In this document: one piece after another, positions 36,701 to 47,042 of the stretch
Layout of the letters: the number at the start of each line of letters is the position of its first letter
How positions within the stretch are numbered: the first letter of the stretch is position 1
Assembly: GCF_900496995.4 (NCBI RefSeq)
Contig: NC_044006.1
Span: 32,177,120-32,241,119 of the forward strand
DNA length: 64,000 bases
Direction: 5' to 3'
From: Aquila chrysaetos chrysaetos
Taxonomy: Eukaryota > Chordata > Aves > Accipitriformes > Accipitridae
Made by a program: the position numbers and the translations under genes
Notes under the pieces: generated by a model
The model's input: only the letters and a program-made list of their open reading frames with translations
Told to the model about the DNA's origin: nothing
Database searches by the model: none

Positions 36701-39700
36701 TCAAATGTCTGGCATAAGCCAAAGCCACTTTTCAAGCCTCAGTAGCAATTTCAGCCTGGTTCCAGGGGTTGCAGCTTTACTTGGAGATGCTGCCTAGATT
36801 CTTTTAAAGAGCTTTAAGAAAGTATCAAATCATTGTGTTTTAAACTTTGTCCCAGTTTGTTGAAGTAGTGGCTTGCTCTAGGCAGTGATCTGCCTGAAAC
36901 ACCTTGCCAGTCAAGGTCAGTTTGAGCTAACCTTGCTCAGCTGGACAGGAGAACTCCCACTTTTCTGTCTGCTGGCAGAGCCTTGGGGGAACCGGCAGAG
37001 CCGGTTTGTAGTCAGCGAGTGGTGATGAAGCAACTAGGGCAGTTTTCATCCTCAGCTGGCACATCCATCTGTGCTGTAATCTGGTTCTCTGGAATAAGAA
37101 TGTATATTGATGGGGTATTGGCTTTTACTTGGCAGAGGGAGAAAGCTTACATTTATGTAATAGCTGAATTTCTCTCTTCCCTGACCTCAGTTTTTCTCCT
37201 AAAAACCAGAGTACTTGGAACGAACTTGTATACATCCATGCTAAAGCTACTGCTAAGAAATCTTTGCTTCCAAATCAGAAGGCATGGCCACTATCTAACC
37301 TTGGCTGTTACATCAAGAAGTGTGGTCCCCACAGTGCTCTGTGACTCCATCCTTTCCTCTCTGCTACTGTACAGAGCCTTATTCTAAAACCTTGTCCTGG
37401 ACTATCTCTTAATCTCCATACAGTTTGGAAATGCTTCAGCACTTGCATGCAAAACCAACACCATAGGTTGTAGATTTTCATGGAGTATTCTTAAATGCAG
37501 GGTATGCTGGCAAGCTGTGAATGAGACATCATAAGCAATGTTTTCTGAACAGTCATATCTATTACTGGTGCACTAAGGAATCAAGTAGGATTTTCTTGCC
37601 TTATTTTGTCTTCTGGTGGACAACCATTAGCAGCTCTGGAGGAGTGTCCTAAGTTTAGGCCTTCTACCAGGAATCAGCATAAAGCTTACTTTGGGATCTT
37701 AATCTGGACCTGGTGGGGGGTGGATTTGTCTCAATATTTAAATATATCCTGCATTGTCCCCAGCAGATAGGAGCAGCCAAACACAGCAACATTTTTCTGT
37801 ATTTAGCCAAGACTATACAAATACTGAGCAAACTAAAACCCCAAAAGGCTTACTTGAAATTAACACCTCTGTTACCTCGATTTTGCACTAGGGTAATCAT
37901 GAAACTCCAAAAGGAAAAACTACATTCTCTTAATTAGATCTGCCCCTACTAAAATAATAAGATCTAATGTTAACTGATCAGCTAAGCTACCCCAGAGATA
38001 GCAGCACAGTTTCTCCAAGAGTGGAGGGTGGGGTTTTTTGCCTATGCTAGGAGTATATTTCCTTTTATTTGGTGAACACAACCAGTGAAAAGAACCTGTT
38101 GCTGTAGCTTTCTTTTTATCAGTTAAACAAAAGGTATTAGGATATACACAACTACAAAAAGGACTAAATATTATAGGCCCTTATGGTCTCCTACAACCAG
38201 TAGCTGACTGCTTAAAACTGTTCATTAAAGACATTAAATCATTTATTAAAGTTCATCCCTCAACTTCATCATGATGCTTTTTATACAAGAACAATGAAAG
38301 AGGTTTGGTTTCCCAAATTTGCTTCCCCAAATTTAAGTACACTACTTATGGGCAGCCATTCAGGCAAACTCATCTCTGTAGTTGCGAAGTGGGATGACTT
38401 GTAATAAAGACGGAAAGTCAAATGAGTTTGGGAGAGCTGGTTGGTTGTAGAAGAACACAACTTCAGCTTTGTCCATCCAGTAGTATACCCTAGAACTACC
38501 TGGAGTGATGGTGGTGCAGGCCCTTTGAAAAAGAAAGTAACCTGTGCTAGAGCGTAAACCAAATACATTATCTTGTAGCTGGCCCTCTGGGCTAGCCCTT
38601 GTTTAATGAGTTCCACTGATTTCCCTTGAAATGCCCCCCGCCCCCTTATTTTTTCACTCTGTTTAACAATACTTTTTTCTTTTTTCTTTTTTTTTCCATG
38701 TTGTGGTTTGATTTGCAGGAGGCAGTCATGTGTACTTATATTTTATATGAATAGGCAAACCATTATTGGAGCCTGGGCATGTGGGAGGAGGACAAGGGAC
38801 ACTCTATCTTCAGCCTTTGATCCTGTGCTTTTCAAGTGGCAGGATGATGATTTAATGAAAAAGGCAGTGGAAAATTTATAAACTCTGATGCTCAAATTGG
38901 AAGTGGGGAGACACAGAAAAGCAGGAGGACCATGGAGCAAATACAAACATAACACCTTTGCTTTTGTTTCACCTGTTCCGACATAATTTTCCACTTACAT
39001 TTTTTTTTTAAATGGAAGAGCCTAGTGCCGGCTCGTTTGCAAGCACAAAACCAACTGTGGAACAAAAGATGATAAGTAGAGTTCCTGCTTTGGGGACTTT
39101 ACCCTGGTGTCCTCTTTGTCCATGTTGGTGGGACTCTTTGTGGGTTTTTTTTGTTTGCTTAAACTAAATAACATCCTAGGATTTGGCTAAGATGAGGGGC
39201 TAATTCTAGGAATTAGCACGGTAGTGCTGATGGGGGGTTTTTTGGTGTTTTGTTTGTTTGTTTGTTTTGGTTTTTTTTTTTTGTAAAGTGTGTTTCTTGC
39301 ACAGAAAATCCCATAACTGGCTGCTTGCATATATACCACACATCCTTGTACCCATCCATCTAATACCTGTGTCCCACTTCTTTAGCCCAGTGACCAATTT
39401 TATTAGCTTCCTCTGGAACTACAAAAAAAAGGTACTTTGAAATGGTTGTGTATCTTCTCTGTATACTCCACTAAAGTTTTCTCCTTGCTAACTTAAAGGG
39501 CAGTTGCCAGCATCAGCAGCTGAACTTTTGGAACCTCTTTTCTCTGACTGAAATGTCTATGGGAATACAGGACTTTTCTGTCTTTATTTCAGGTTGGTAA
39601 CAGCAGTATAGCATGGTCACTCGGTTACATGTTAAGCCTCACAAACATGATTCCAGCAGAAGGCAAGCTGATCCAATTACCTCTGAAACCTGCTTTGTTT

Positions 39701-39826
39701 GCTGGGCTCCTCGTCTTCCTCACAGCTATGGCATTGTTGTGTCTTCTCTTCCTTGTTTACTTGTGCATTGTATCACATAATCGGAAGAACATCAGTCATG
39801 TTGAACATGTATTTATTCCAGAATGA
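21685..39826 (+). CDS. ENTPD3: ENTPD3, NTPDase 3 (whole gene, 10 coding exons)
   Basis: Joining ten exons with GT/AG junctions in matching phase gives 527 residues, against 529 in the human protein. The enzyme hydrolyses extracellular ATP and ADP towards AMP at the cell surface. Visible features: a cytoplasmic N-terminus, membrane segment about 23-44, five apyrase conserved regions (around 60-72 with [12 protein letters not shown]; 136-146 [10 protein letters not shown]; 181-195 [15 protein letters not shown] with E182 as likely catalytic glutamate; 216-228 [13 protein letters not shown]; 416-424 and 456-467), many extracellular cysteines, N-glycosylation sequons (N81, N149, N453 and others), and a second membrane segment about 485-509. 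ENTPD1, 2 and 8 are related, but residue-by-residue agreement with human ENTPD3 and the RPL14 neighbour decide the name. No disabling change was found, so the gene looks functional. Introns hold one antisense solo LTR, a CR1 relic and MIR-like remnants. Confidence 0.97.
23843..23963 (+). CDS. ENTPD3: ENTPD3 coding exon 2 (N-terminal membrane anchor)
   Basis: Acceptor TTGTTTCAG at 23842 and donor AAG|GTAAGT at 23963/23964. One base completes the split lysine codon, then 40 codons encode the signal anchor (residues 17-56). The in-frame ATG at 23844 has a better Kozak context (A at -3) than the upstream ATG and might be a secondary start, but it aligns to an internal residue of the human protein. 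Confidence 0.95.
24088..24190 (-). mobile_element. Ancient MIR-like SINE remnant
   Basis: In an ENTPD3 intron, TGGGAAAACTGAAGCTGAGA followed by AATTGGTCAAGATCACAGAG resembles the antisense of the MIR core (GGGGAAACTGAGGCACAGAG ... TTGCCCAAGGTCACACAG). Amniote MIR relics of this kind survive in birds. Identity is modest. Confidence 0.45.
26422..27019 (-). mobile_element. Solo LTR in an ENTPD3 intron, antisense
   Basis: 598 bp, the reverse complement of the LTR family of the provirus at 4753-8659. It starts TGTTGTGGTTTAACCCC and ends CCAGGACA on the + strand. Flanking 5-mers are AGAGG (26417-26421) and AGAGC (27020-27024), a target duplication with one change. It includes an expanded TAA/TTA block at about 26565-26630. 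Lying antisense to the host gene, its poly(A) and promoter signals would not truncate ENTPD3 transcripts. Confidence 0.92.
27150..27255 (+). mobile_element. Ancient MIR-like SINE remnant
   Basis: TGACCTGGGACAAGTCACTT followed some 30 bases later by AACATGGGGTGATATTGAT matches, in order and spacing, the MIR segment reading TGACCTTGGGCAAGTCACTT ... AAATGGGGATAATAAT. It sits directly after the solo LTR. Confidence 0.55.
27855..27972 (+). CDS. ENTPD3: ENTPD3 coding exon 3 (apyrase region 1)
   Basis: Acceptor TTTTTCTCCCCAG at 27854 and donor AAAG|GTGAGC at 27972/27973. Encodes 39 codons and one base. It contains the nucleotide-phosphate-binding [12 protein letters not shown] motif and the sequon NDT. 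Confidence 0.97.
28690..28905 (+). mobile_element. Old CR1 LINE 3'-end fragment
   Basis: GAGGATGCTGGACTAGACTG and the following CCAGTATGATTAAGTATATG correspond to the 3' end of an older CR1 lineage (GGACTAGATGGACC ... CCAGTATGG). The left edge is uncertain. It lies in the intron between ENTPD3 coding exons 3 and 4. Confidence 0.6.
31580..31730 (+). CDS. ENTPD3: ENTPD3 coding exon 4 (apyrase region 2)
   Basis: Acceptor TTCTCTTTTAG at 31579 and donor CTGAG|GTATGG at 31730/31731. It completes a split glycine and ends with two bases of an arginine codon. It contains [10 protein letters not shown]. Confidence 0.97.
32503..32662 (+). CDS. ENTPD3: ENTPD3 coding exon 5 (apyrase region 3)
   Basis: Acceptor AATTGCTTAG at 32502 and donor GAG|GTGTGT at 32662/32663. 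It completes the split arginine and adds 53 codons ending ...NYLMGNFLE. It holds the EEGVYGW motif with the predicted catalytic base. Confidence 0.97.
34763..34993 (+). CDS. ENTPD3: ENTPD3 coding exon 6 (apyrase region 4)
   Basis: Acceptor TTTTTACATGTAG at 34762 and donor CTCCAG|GTCTGT at 34993/34994, exactly 77 codons. It contains the [13 protein letters not shown] phosphate-binding motif and the conserved [10 protein letters not shown] stretch. Confidence 0.97.
35451..35723 (+). CDS. ENTPD3: ENTPD3 coding exon 7
   Basis: Acceptor with a long T-rich tract ending TTTTTTCCAG at 35450 and donor GTG|GTAGGT at 35723/35724, exactly 91 codons. It includes the conserved [15 protein letters not shown] and FNFTAC segments with several extracellular cysteines. 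Most of the divergence from the human protein lies here, as expected for this part of the family. Confidence 0.97.
35821..35931 (+). CDS. ENTPD3: ENTPD3 coding exon 8
   Basis: Acceptor CTTTTCTATAG at 35820 and donor GCACAG|GTAAGT at 35931/35932, 37 codons. Contains AFSGFYYT and the sequons NLS and NSS. The intron before it is only 97 bp. Confidence 0.97.
36446..36583 (+). CDS. ENTPD3: ENTPD3 coding exon 9 (apyrase region 5)
   Basis: Acceptor TTGCTTTCAG at 36445 and donor AAGGAG|GTGAGT at 36583/36584, 46 codons. Contains the highly conserved [13 protein letters not shown] segment. Confidence 0.97.
39593..39826 (+). CDS. ENTPD3: ENTPD3 last coding exon (C-terminal membrane anchor)
   Basis: Acceptor CTTTATTTCAG at 39592 and stop TGA at 39824-39826, 77 codons plus stop. 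It starts with [18 protein letters not shown], matching the family, then a Leu-rich membrane segment (residues about 485-509) and a short basic cytoplasmic tail. The preceding intron, about 3 kb, shows no other exon. Confidence 0.97.
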   Translation, partial: VGNSSIAWSLGYMLSLTNMIPAEGKLIQLPLKPALFAGLLVFLTAMALLCLLFLVYLCIVSHNRKNISHVEHVFIPE

Positions 39827-39903
39827 ATGAACTTCATGGAAGACAAAACAAAAATTTTATAGTGCTATTAAGTAGGACTTTATTTTTGAAAAATGGAGGG
39901 CGA

Positions 39904-39909
39904 AATAAA
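39904..39909 (+). terminator. ENTPD3: ENTPD3 poly(A) signal
   Basis: AATAAA 78 bases after the stop codon. If used, the 3' UTR is only about 100 bases. Longer alternatives cannot be excluded from sequence. Confidence 0.6.
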
Positions 39910-39929
39910 GACAGGCAAAAAGACCTTGG

Positions 39930-42900
39930 GACCAGAAGCATAAATAGAGAAGAGACACAAAGGAATCTGTGATATGGTGAATTTGGAGTGCTTTTGAAAT
40001 ATTTTGGCAATTGTTTCTATAAAACCAGATTGTCCGGTGTGCAGCAGAGAAAACATGGGCAGATAGGTCACTTTGCTTGGTAAGGGATTAATAGCCTTTT
40101 CCTTCCGGGTGTGTATTTTTTTGTTCATTAACTCTGCGCTAACTGGTAAACTCAAGTGATGATGGATTTGATCATGGCGGTGGTTGTTTAAGATAAAATC
40201 AAACAAGTCGGTAGGAATTATGGGAGGCGGGAACATGGCAGCTGTTCTTGTGTGCAGTGCGACACTAAAAGCCCCCAAATAATCTAAATTCTGAAACTGG
40301 AACAAGCACATGGTAATGACAGGAACTGAAAGGAACAGCTGGGATAGAATTGTTTTTATTGCTGTTCCAAACAGATTGATCCCTACCACATAAAGGTGTA
40401 ATAAACTGCCAGTGCTTCTCAGGACTTTCAAGCCTGTCTTAAAACTGAGCTATATCTTTCAGTACCATGGAGATCTCAGAATGCCTCTGCTATGGTACAT
40501 AAGATTTGCTTTGAAGGTGGAACAAAATGCTTTCATGCTTTAGTAACTGTACCTAAATTTAACTGTACCTAAATTTAAATGTCTTGTAGTTACCTCCAAA
40601 AGCCACTAGGGGTTTCAGTGTCATTTTCTCAGAAATAATTTCACAGAAATACTTTTTGTAGGTTCTCATACTGAAACACTGACCTGTATTCCCCACATAT
40701 TGTTGATCTCAGGCAGTCGCAGTCAGTACTGACTTGTCATGTACATATTATTTCAACTGCCTGGATAGAGTCTCAGACCCGGGACCTTCTGAAGCATTAA
40801 CATGTTCAGAGCCAAGAGGAATAGAAGCCAGTCTGCAGGCCAGCAGAACACCCTTTCTCTAGTGGGTTCGGGAACTCATTGCTAGAACTGCAGTCATGAC
40901 TGTAGTGCCTTGATCAGCCTTTCCACTGTCCTGGCCTCAGTGTTCCTTCAGCAGTTTTGGGATCTACCTAGCAGATGCTTCTGTCAAACACATTAACTCC
41001 AGAGCTTTCCTGGAAGTGCTGCTGCCTTCATGCTCCGAAGAGCTGACTTCCTTGAATGCCCAGGTATTCTTCACCAAACCTCTCATTCCCTTAAATCATA
41101 AGACTACAATTTTACCCACTGCTCGAGGAGTTCTTCACAGTCAGTGCCCCTTTTACCTGCCTGTCTTTTATATAGCTTTGGTCTTCTTCAGCTGGCTTCT
41201 GAAATAGCCCTTGAAAAACCCTCCTGCCCCATAATCTGCCATCTCTTCCCTTTTAATTCCTCTTAATATTGCTCTAACATGATCTGTGAAGCTGCAAGGG
41301 GAATACATCTGAAGGGCCTTAGAGTTAGCAGAAAGAAGGGATTGTTGTACTCTTCAGAACCTGCAAGAGGAGAAAAGAGCATCTCTGCTTCACTTCCCTC
41401 CTCCCCTTCTACCATGTCCTTTCACGCAGATTCAGTACCTACATGGAGCTCTGTATTTGCCCACGTCTCACAGATAGCTGCTGCCACTCACTTTAATACA
41501 TTCCTCCTTTTCTGTCTTCTCGGGATTGCTTCCCTCTGTGTGTAGTTTCCCTTGCTTGCATCTTACCTCTCTGAAGGGGTGGTTATTCATTTCATGCGTG
41601 GAGCTTTTCAGTGTGAGAAAGTGAAAACTAAAAGGGAAGTTACCACATTCAACATCTATTGCTAACAAGCTAAAGCCTGTGAGGCTGTCCGAGTAGTATT
41701 TCCACGCAGATGTGTTGCATGTAAGATATCTACCTGTTGATGCATACACTCAAAAGTCAAGTTAACATTGGATTATGAATCCCAATGGCACATAATGTGA
41801 TTGCTATCCCAACTTCATCTATTGCCTGTATTGATTAGTTTGTGAGATAGGAGAACAATGGCCAGTATTTTTACTCATGAATAATATTTTCAATTTCTGT
41901 CTTTTTTTCTATATCACCTTCTTACTTTCAGGTTTGGTTATGGGGATGGGGTTCTGTTTTCTTTGTTTTTCACAGGCTGATAGATGATTTGAAAGGAACT
42001 AAATATCTTTTCAAATGGAAAAAAGAAAAAAAAAAGGAAGAAAAAAGTTAGTGATTTTTCAAGAGGATCAGCAGTGAGAGCTTTGTCCCTTCTCTGTTGG
42101 TATACTACTCCATCCTGTCAGTCTTACTGGAGTAGCAGTACTTAAAATAAGGCAGAAGATATTACAAGATGATGAAGTGTTCTGTGGCACACAAGTTACA
42201 TGTGATAAAACATAAAATTTAACTTCAGAATGCATGGACATTACAGAGGATGGCATGAGATAAAAGCCTTATCTTATTTTGTGTGATTGATCTGGAACTG
42301 CAGTTAAGGGTAAAAAAAGACAGTTGGATGACACCATTAAAATGTTTTCTTCAGCTGCTAAATTTCTGCTGAAAACTATATTCTAGGATATTTACTTGCC
42401 CTACAAAACCTTTGCTTGTGAAGGGCAGGGCTATTCAGACATGGTTTTCCGCAAACGGAACATGCTTGGAAGTTACTCTCCTTAGAGCTGGCAGCTAAAG
42501 AACAAGTAAATTTGTTCAAAAATCATTTGGACTTCCAGATGTATTTAGATAGAGCCAGTATCTGTTCAAAGAATGCCTTCCCTCCATGAATCGCCTTCTG
42601 TTCTCCTTTTCCAGTAGTTCCCTCTTCTCCCTATCTATATAATCTCTTTCCTGTATCACCAGGATACCCACCTGCTCAGTGTTCTCTCTCCTGTTAGTTT
42701 CAGCTGGGAAAGCTGAAATTATTGAACTTCCAGCCAGGCAGTTGCACCACCATAGCTTATAGCTTCTTCCAAGCCAGCACCATGGCTGCAGTTCAGCGTT
42801 ACAGTAAAAAACCATGGCTCGGGCACACAGCCAGCTTTGCTACCCTTGGCTGTAGTGGTTGCTTCTGGAGGGGAGGGGAGGCAAGGGGGATGGTAATGGC

Positions 42901-44021
42901 TTCAGTAACCATGGCTAAATCCTCCCCCAACTGTGAATCAGAACCAGATCAATGGGTGTAACATTGTCCTGTCATCTAGAGCTGAACAGATCCCTGGGAG
43001 AGCCAGTGTAGTGAACAGCATTTGGGAATGTGTACAAACTATAGGTCATTAATCTTTTTATACTCTTTACTGCCTGCTTATGAAGATTAATAAAATTAAG
43101 TTGTGAAAAGCTAAGCCAAGTGTACTTTTTATTTTTTATTTGCCCAATACCAATATTTTCATCCTGGTAGACAAGTGATTCGTATTAGAGGGATAGGAAA
43201 TCTCTGAAATGCTTTTCTGGGGGATGGAAATTTGCAAGCTGCAAAACTGATCCTGCGAGATTCTGGAGTGGACAGTGCTCCTTATCTCCAGAATCCATAT
43301 TCTCAGCAAGGAAACCCTGGTGGTTAAAACCAAGCCACTTTTCTGATTATTATTTTTTTTAATATATATTTACACAACACTTATAAACACATATAAACAA
43401 CTTCTACTTTTAAACACTGTTAACGTTTCACTCAGGGACACTGACACTTTATAGGGCTTCTTTCAGGTTCACCGCCATAACATCAACCTGAAAGCTTACG
43501 TGCCAAAGAGAAGCAGCAATTCCCAGTTATCACAGGCAGTCGATCGAGATACAGATTGGTTAGAAAAAGAACTGTTGGGCATTAGGAATAGGGACAGGAT
43601 TATGTAATATGAAAATCCTCATCTATGGAGAAGCAGCAAGAAATTAATCCACCAGAAGAAAGAGATGAGAAATGAAATGCATATGGACATTTCTCAAGGG
43701 GGGTGGCGAAGTGGCAAACTTCTCCTAAAGCAATATGCAAACTTGGCAGAAGAAAACAGTAACTTGTACTGCATGGCATAATTCAGCATTGATAAGATCA
43801 GTTTAGAGGACAGAAAAGTTAACAACACTGAGTATGATAGTCTACCATACCCAAATTCGGGGAGTTTTTATTCAATTTTTAAATTCAATTATTATTTCAG
43901 GAACAATGTATGTTCACTTGGATGGCAGTGAAGTCTGTGTATCACAAAAAGTGCTCACCTGTACATAATTTGAGTGCTTTTCTGTGTAGTAAGAGGAAGG
44001 CAGTATCTAGTTACTTGCTCA
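39930..44021. other. Intergenic DNA between ENTPD3 and the solo LTR
   Basis: No gene recognised. A perfect 16-bp tandem duplication, AACTGTACCTAAATTT twice, lies at 40545-40576. An antisense frame at 39880-40431 is discussed in the findings. An AATAAA occurs near 43088 without an associated gene. Confidence 0.5.
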
Positions 44022-44026
44022 GCAAC

Positions 44027-44606
44027 TGTCGTGGTTTAATCCCAGCCAGCAGCTACGCACCACGCAGCCGCTCACTCACTCCCCCGCCCCCCACTGGGAT
44101 GGGGGAGAAAATCGGGAAAAGAAGTAAAACCCGTGGGTTGAGATAAGAACGGTTTAATAGAACAGAAAAGAAGAAACTAATAATGATAATGATAACACTA
44201 ATAAAATTACAACAGCAATAATAAAATGATTGGAATGTACAAATGATGCGCAGCGCAATTGCTCACCACCTGCCGATTGACACCCAGTTAGTCCCCGAGC
44301 GGCGATTCCCCCCGCCCCCACTCCCCAGTTCCTAAACTAGATGGGACACCACATGGTATGGAATACCCCGTTGGCCAGTTTGGGTCAGCTGCCCTGTCTG
44401 TGTCCTGTGCCAACTTCTTGTGCCCCTCCAGCTTTCTCGCTGGCTGGGCTTGAGAAGCTGAAAAATCCTTGACTTAGACTAAACACTACTGAGCAACAAC
44501 TGAAAACATCAGTGTTCTCAACATTCTTTGCATACTGAACTCAAAACATAGCACAGTACCAGCTACTAGGAAGACAGTTAACTCTATCCCAGCTGAAACC
44601 AGGACA
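44027..44606 (-). mobile_element. Solo LTR with perfect target duplication
   Basis: 580 bp, same LTR family as the provirus, reverse orientation. The + strand starts TGTCGTGGTTTAATCCCAGC and ends GAAACCAGGACA. GCAAC directly precedes (44022-44026) and follows (44607-44611) it, a perfect 5-bp target duplication that fixes both ends. It lies between ENTPD3 and RPL14, antisense to both. Confidence 0.95.
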
Positions 44607-44611
44607 GCAAC

Positions 44612-46449
44612 ATTTGTGTAGGCCTAGTGGATGTTTTAATTTAAAAGCGTATTCATGGGAGAAAATGTTTTTAAGTCCTGAATTGTTTTCAGTGTTTGAT
44701 GCTAAGGCACAGCGCAAGTTTGATGTTTTTTATGATGCCTCGTCCAGTCATTTATGATCTGAACAGATGCAGAAATGCATGCGTGCAAGTTATGTAGAAC
44801 AGATGCAACCCTCACAGACTCAATAAGTCATCAGTGCAGTCACTAGTGACATTTGAGTATCTCTGCCATAAAACATGCAAAGGTCATTAAAAAGACCAAG
44901 ATTTTAGGTAACCTCCCTTCCTTCCTCTTAAGTAGTACTGGAGAGTAATGTTAGATCAAATGAAGAAAATGAAAACTACTGTTTTTCCAAATCACTGCAA
45001 AATGAAAGAATCCAAAAGCCGTCACCTTTTACTGACTCAACCTAGAACATGTTGTTTACATATGACTGGTTTAATACATGTATTAATATATTACTGTTGT
45101 AAAGCAAAGTAAAATAAAATTGCTATAATGGTATTCTGGATGGGACTTTCAAAAATACCTGATGGAGTTAAGTGCTCATTAACATTTTAATGATCCATTC
45201 CCTGGGGACTTGCATAAAGTATCTACACCATTTAAAACTGCTTAAGTGCATTTTTTTACTTGCTCTCTTTTATTGTAAAACTGTACAAACTATGCTTTAG
45301 ACAGCTAAATTGGGATGTTTCATTCCACTGTTGACAGAAGAGACGGAAAAATGAAGGTCAGATCTATTTTCCAGCAGTGCTCTGCAGTACATTTTGCTAC
45401 TCTTAAAGCTTTTCTTCTCATAGCAAATGTTTTGGCTGACGTTTAGGCGAGTGAAAATCCTGCAAAACGTGATCCATGTGCATGTCATTATCTTGATGCG
45501 TGTCCATCAAAGCCAGCCCAGCGAACTGACGCTCACCCACGGAGCTTTTCTGCCATGCTCTGATGGTCCGCAGGGCCCCCGACACCCTGCCTTCCCTCGG
45601 CAGCAGCGCCGCTCGGCAGAGCGGCATGTTCTTGCGTGAGGGCTGCGGGGAGCTCAGGGTAAAACGCCGGGCTGGGCTCCTGCAGTGTTGCGAGGGTGCT
45701 CTTTGGCTGGGCGTGCGGTGGAACGTCTCTCTGCCTGGCACACCGTCTCTGCAGCTCTGCTCGAGGTTGGAAAGGTCCATCCTGTATGCACTGCGAAGAG
45801 CTCGCACTGTGTCTTTGCTCTCTAGGAAGTGTCATTCACGTGGCAATAGGTACCAGGGAATTAAAAATAAGAGCAGTCCCCGTGCTTGTCTCTGGAGCTC
45901 GGAGATAACACGGTCCAAAAACGGAACAAACACGTTCTTCTGGCAGCGCACGTGTGCATCTGTGACACCGGCGCTAGTGTGATGCCTTCTGCCACGCGCT
46001 GTAGGAGGTGACTCGCCCACCACTAAGGGCACAGGCCAGACGCTCGACTTCTGCATACAGAGTGCTACCTGTCCCTCCGTACTGCGGTGCATATAATGCA
46101 GAGTCAATTAAACGTTCCTTTTGTTTGTTTTCGAGCTACAAACTTTTCACCATCAGGTGGCATCACGTACTAAGCTGAATTATAATGCTGGTTTTACCCT
46201 CTCTAGAAGTTTGTTCTGAACGTGTACTCCTCCCGCCTCCTTCCCAAGCCCTTTTTGCCTTTGTTGTGTTGTATCCAGAGCGCTGCCTTGCGTATTGCCA
46301 AGCTGCTCTTTCAAATCAGGGGCCAGTTCTGCACTGCGATACGAAAACCCGTGCGCAATCTCGGTGTGTTTTTTTACTCATCCCCTCGTTACAACGTTCT
46401 GCCTTTCGAAGAGAAGGGTGATTTTGAGAAGTTGTCTCGGAGCGCGTTG
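44612..46449. other. Intergenic DNA upstream of RPL14
   Basis: No gene recognised. The part at about 45520-45970 is distinctly GC- and CpG-richer than its surroundings and is separated from the RPL14 island by AT-richer DNA. Frames across it in both directions are probably compositional. Confidence 0.5.
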
Positions 46450-46871
46450 GCTGTGCTCTGCCCACTTTCTCCTGAGCCCCAAGGCAAGCCCGCCAGCTTT
46501 GCCACAGCGCGGACGCGGCCCCTGCATGTGCTGTCCTCCCCAGCAGCCTTCTCCCACCGGGCCGCTCTCTCACCGGGGCTGGAACCAAAGCCGCGCTCCG
46601 CAGCACGGGGCCAGCGGCCGGCTCGGAGCACCGAGGCAGTCCTCACCCCGAGCTCGGGAGGAACCGCAGCTCGCCGATGCGAGGCAGCGGGACCGGCTTC
46701 GGGCAGCGCCGGCACCCACGGGCGGGGTCCCACGCCCGATCCGCCCCGCCCCGCCCCGCCCCGCGCACGGGCGGCGGAGAGAGCGCCCGCCCCGCTCCCC
46801 TCCGCCCGCCCCGCCCTCCCAGCACGCACGCGCGCAGAGAGGCATGCCCGCCGCCTCCACGCGTCTCCCCT

Positions 46872-46883
46872 AGCGCGCATGCG
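46872..46883 (+). promoter_or_regulatory. RPL14: NRF1-like site 1
   Basis: GCGCGCATGCGT matches the palindromic NRF1 core GCGCATGCG, about 165 bp upstream of the RPL14 ATG. Confidence 0.55.
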
Positions 46884-46956
46884 TACTGGCACGCCGCCGG
46901 CCCCGGGGCGCCCGGCGCACGCGCACTCCGCCAAGGCGCCCCGCCGGCCCCGCCTC

Positions 46957-46968
46957 CGCGCATGCGCA
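46957..46968 (+). promoter_or_regulatory. RPL14: NRF1-like site 2
   Basis: CGCGCATGCGCA fits the NRF1 consensus YGCGCAYGCGCR at all but the last position (A is allowed), about 55 bp upstream of the probable transcription start and 85 bp downstream of site 1. Confidence 0.65.
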
Positions 46969-47010
46969 GCCGCCGGCTCAGGGGCGGTTTCCGGCCGCCC
47001 CCGGGACGGG

Positions 47011-47024
47011 CCCTCCCTTTCTGC
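47011..47024 (+). promoter_or_regulatory. RPL14: RPL14 5'-TOP / transcription start region
   Basis: CCCTCCCTTTCTGC is an oligopyrimidine tract 16-29 bases before the ATG. Ribosomal protein mRNAs start with a C inside such a tract (5'-TOP), which couples their translation to mTOR signalling. The resulting 5' UTR would be only about 20-25 bases. Confidence 0.75.
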
Positions 47025-47039
47025 TCGGCGGCGGCCATC

Positions 47040-47042
47040 ATG
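47040..47042 (+). CDS. RPL14: RPL14 exon 1 (start codon only)
   Basis: The coding part is the ATG alone, followed at once by the donor GTACGT at 47043. The context GCCATCATGG is a fair Kozak match. A first exon ending exactly at the start codon is common in ribosomal protein genes. Confidence 0.95.

Noticed and set aside
36983-37387. 134-codon frame in the last long ENTPD3 intron
   Set aside because: No splice-compatible phase with neighbouring exons and no family similarity; the ENTPD3 protein is complete without it.
21685-39826. Identity as ENTPD1, ENTPD2 or ENTPD8
   Set aside because: They share the apyrase motifs, but the stretches between motifs and the RPL14 neighbour match ENTPD3.
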